Assembly: GCA_028694115.1 (NCBI GenBank)
Contig: JAQUUB010000023.1
Span: 1 to 51,777, forward strand
Direction of reading: 5' to 3'
From: Lachnospiraceae bacterium
GTDB lineage: Bacteria; Bacillota_A; Clostridia; Lachnospirales; Lachnospiraceae
Length of the DNA stretch: 51,777 bases
Shown here: in pieces, positions 49,916 through 51,777 of the stretch
How the letters are laid out: each line of letters opens with the position of its first letter
Position numbering within the stretch: the first letter of the stretch is position 1
Notes under the pieces: generated by a model
The model's input: only the letters and a program-made list of their open reading frames with translations
Told to the model about the DNA's origin: nothing
Database searches by the model: none
Translations under genes and position numbers: made by a program

Positions 49916-51193
49916 ATGGAAATTACCAGAGCATCATGCTTACAAGGAGAAATCAATGTGCCGGGAGACAAATCGATTTCCCATCGGGCAATTATGTTTG
50001 GTTCCTTAAGTCAGGGAACTACCGAAGTAACGAATTTTTTGACTGGAGAAGACTGTCTTTCCACAATATCTTGTTTTCAAAGTATGGGAATCTCAATCAA
50101 GCAAAATGACACCTCTGTCGTAATTAAAGGAAAGGGGATTCATGGTCTGCAAAAACCAGACACTGTTCTTAATTGTGGAAATAGTGGAACCACAACACGT
50201 TTATTATCTGGTATTTTATCTGGTCTTCCCTTTGAGTCCACATTGACAGGGGATCTTTCTATCCAAAAGCGTCCCATGAAAAGAATTATGACTCCACTTT
50301 CTGCAATGGGAGCCAATATTCTAAGCTTAAAAAATAATGGCTGTGCTCCCCTTTTGCTATCACCGGCTAAGCTTCATGGAATTCATTATAATTCTCCCGT
50401 AGCGTCCGCACAGGTGAAATCCTCTGTTCTTTTAGCAGGTCTCTATGCAGAAGGTGATACAAGTGTTACAGAGCCTTATTTATCAAGAAACCATTCTGAA
50501 ATCATGTTGAAATATTTTGGTGCTGACATCGAATCAAGAGGTACCACTGCCACACTTCACCCTGGTTCTAAGCTTTTTGGTCAAAAAGTATCTGTTCCTG
50601 GCGATATCTCAAGTGCTGCTTATTTTTTAGTGGCGGGACTCCTTGTTCCAAATTCTGAAGTCCTTGTAAAAAATGTTGGGATTAATGAGACACGTGCTGG
50701 TATCATCACTGTTTTAAAAGCGATGGGTGGTGATTTGACGCTTCTAAATGAGCAGTATGATAATGGAGAACCTACTGCTGATATTCTTGTGAAATCAAGC
50801 AATTTAAAAGGAACTACTATTGGAGGGGATTTAATCCCAACTCTGATTGATGAAATACCAATCCTTTCCATTGCGGCTGCGCTTGCCTCTGGAACAACGA
50901 TTATTAAAGATGCAGGGGAACTGAAAGTAAAAGAATCAAACCGAATTGAAGTGATGGTAGAAAACTTAAGTGCAATGGGTGCTAAAATTACTGCTACTGA
51001 TGATGGAATGATCATCGAAGGTGGCTCTCTACTTCATGGAGCCATGATTGATTCTCATTTAGATCACCGGATTGCTATGAGTTTTGCAGTTGCAGGTCTT
51101 GCTGCCGATGGAACTACCCAAATATTAAATGCAAATTGTGTTTCCATTTCCTATCCAGCCTTTTATGATGATTTATTTTCTTTAACAAATTAA
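49916..51193 (+). CDS. aroA: 3-phosphoshikimate 1-carboxyvinyltransferase (EPSP synthase)
   Basis: Transfers the enolpyruvyl group from phosphoenolpyruvate to shikimate 3-phosphate. The 425-residue protein has the family motifs NVPGDKSISHRAIMFGS, LNCGNSGTTTRLLSG, LTGDLSIQKRPMKR, SAQVKSSVLLAGL, GDISSAAYFLVAG, LKVKESNRIEVM and DHRIAMSFAVAGL. The LNCGNSGTTTRL variant (Thr after NSG instead of the usual NAGTAMR) suggests the class II form common in Gram-positive bacteria. TGGAG precedes the ATG. It is the last gene of the aro operon, before a strong terminator. Confidence 0.96.
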   Translation: MEITRASCLQGEINVPGDKSISHRAIMFGSLSQGTTEVTNFLTGEDCLSTISCFQSMGISIKQNDTSVVIKGKGIHGLQKPDTVLNCGNSGTTTRLLSGILSGLPFESTLTGDLSIQKRPMKRIMTPLSAMGANILSLKNNGCAPLLLSPAKLHGIHYNSPVASAQVKSSVLLAGLYAEGDTSVTEPYLSRNHSEIMLKYFGADIESRGTTATLHPGSKLFGQKVSVPGDISSAAYFLVAGLLVPNSEVLVKNVGINETRAGIITVLKAMGGDLTLLNEQYDNGEPTADILVKSSNLKGTTIGGDLIPTLIDEIPILSIAAALASGTTIIKDAGELKVKESNRIEVMVENLSAMGAKITATDDGMIIEGGSLLHGAMIDSHLDHRIAMSFAVAGLAADGTTQILNANCVSISYPAFYDDLFSLTN

Positions 51194-51205
51194 AATTTTA
51201 AACGA

Positions 51206-51252
51206 AAAATCAAAAAAACCACTTGGCTTATCAAGTGGTTTTTCTGATTTTT
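51206..51252. terminator. Bidirectional terminator between aroA and the PilZ gene
   Basis: Core stem AAAAACCACTTG / CAAGTGGTTTTT (51214-51225, 51232-51243) with a 6-base loop; A-rich on the left and T-rich on the right, and extended by outer AAAAATCA / TGATTTTT pairs. It suits both converging genes. Confidence 0.9.
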
Positions 51253-51260
51253 ATTTATCT

Positions 51261-51602
51261 TTATTCTTTTTCCTGATATTCCTGATATGTTTCGTAAACT
51301 CTGATTCTACACCAGTCTGATTCTGGCATTCCAATAAATAGACCGCCAAAAATACCTCCGCCTACTTCTTCACTTACACGGACAATTTCGATAAACGCAT
51401 GAATGGTATCACCTGTCCATATTTTCAAATCTGTTTCATAAACAGCCCCCATATCAAGCTTCTCGTCACAGATAAATCCAATTCCTGAATTAGATATATC
51501 GATGATATCAATGGATACTCTCTGTGTCACGTTTGGATCTACACGGTTCATGATAATAATACCTTGCAAATCTAATCTTTTCGCTCTTCTTCTCTCATTC
51601 AT
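51261..51602 (-). CDS. PilZ-domain (cyclic di-GMP binding) protein
   Basis: A stand-alone 113-residue PilZ domain. It shows the binding motif RRRAKR close to the N-terminus and DISNSGIGF (the DxSxxG box), with a beta-barrel pattern and a GGIFGGLFI strand. It probably binds cyclic di-GMP and passes the signal to an unknown partner. I start it at the ATG at 51602; a TTG at 51620 lacks any ribosome site, and even here the site is weak (GGGGTG). The 175 bases upstream to the window end hold no gene; a TTATCCACA nonamer at 51648-51656 is noted. Confidence 0.85.
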   Translation of the reverse strand: MNERRRAKRLDLQGIIIMNRVDPNVTQRVSIDIIDISNSGIGFICDEKLDMGAVYETDLKIWTGDTIHAFIEIVRVSEEVGGGIFGGLFIGMPESDWCRIRVYETYQEYQEKE

Positions 51603-51777
51603 TTTACTTACACCCCACAATTCTAAATTAACACCGTTATTTGTATTTTATCCACAGTTTTGCAGTTAATTTTTAAGATAATATAGCTCGATTGCTTTAT
51701 TTATAAGGCGTTCGGGCATTTTTTATTCCTATTTTATGTCATATTTATGTTGTCTATTTCTGTCTAGTATGATATAA

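Noticed and set aside
51648..51656. Perfect DnaA-box nonamer TTATCCACA near the window end
   Set aside because: A single 9-mer is expected by chance in 52 kb, and no cluster, DnaA gene or AT-rich unwinding region is nearby.

Overview
The window reads as a chromosomal segment of a low-GC anaerobic Firmicute, most likely a member of the Lachnospiraceae close to Lachnoclostridium or Anaerocolumna. The grounds are low GC, strong AGGAGG-type ribosome sites, frequent TTG and GTG starts, a Rex redox regulator, an Re-type citrate synthase with NADP isocitrate dehydrogenase, an NAD(P) glutamate dehydrogenase, an L-cysteine desulfidase and a class B sortase with an SPKTG substrate. No rRNA, tRNA or CRISPR array was seen. 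The genus is an inference from gene content only.

Layout. 0.1-2.5 kb: a minus-strand housekeeping operon, rex / coiled-coil protein / acpS / nnrE, driven by a consensus promoter and divergent from an ABC-F gene (2.5-4.5 kb). 4.5-5.8 kb: a metallo-beta-lactamase-fold gene and a divergent PadR regulator with two palindromes between them. 5.8-22.6 kb: a long, mostly minus-strand run of small accessory enzymes: MBL hydrolase, DUF3788, chloramphenicol-acetyltransferase-like protein, YyaL-type thioredoxin-domain protein, Ogt, flavodoxin-like proteins, GNATs, CyuA with an Lrp regulator, GDH, AlkD, a Rieske oxygenase coupled to an NTF2-fold partner, DUF4003 and a CPBP protease. 22.8-28.4 kb: an AT-rich accessory island holding a methyltransferase, a DUF5677-like protein, a dead tyrosine recombinase, a GIY-YIG protein and a three-gene caspase-like operon. 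28.4-29.9 kb: an isochorismatase-family hydrolase and a divergent WYL regulator. 30-33.4 kb: icd / GntR / Re-citrate synthase, with a perfect 38-bp palindrome over the promoter. 33.5-39.6 kb: a surface module made of sortase B, a large LRR protein with an SPKTG sorting signal, a second secreted LRR protein and a cytoplasmic subtilase. 39.8-41.2 kb: a Gly/Cys-rich protein and two unknown genes on the plus strand. 41.2-47.4 kb: leuS, a membrane glycosyltransferase and an EF-G paralogue. 47.7-51.2 kb: a shikimate/tyrosine operon, aroF-tyrA-aroA. 51.3-51.6 kb: a PilZ protein.

How genes work together. Re-citrate synthase, isocitrate dehydrogenase and glutamate dehydrogenase supply 2-oxoglutarate and glutamate. 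The sortase sits next to what is probably its own substrate. DAHP synthase, prephenate dehydrogenase and EPSP synthase form an aromatic amino-acid operon.

Most notable signals: (1) a structured repeat present three times, always in the sense orientation and starting at the stop codon of the upstream gene (acpS, fusA2, tyrA); (2) a caspase-like peptidase operon with two small unknown partners beside a dead integrase; (3) a translationally coupled Rieske / NTF2-fold gene pair in an apparently anaerobic organism; (4) the 38-bp palindromic operator of the citrate-synthase operon; (5) the extremely Gly/Cys-rich protein at 39.8 kb.
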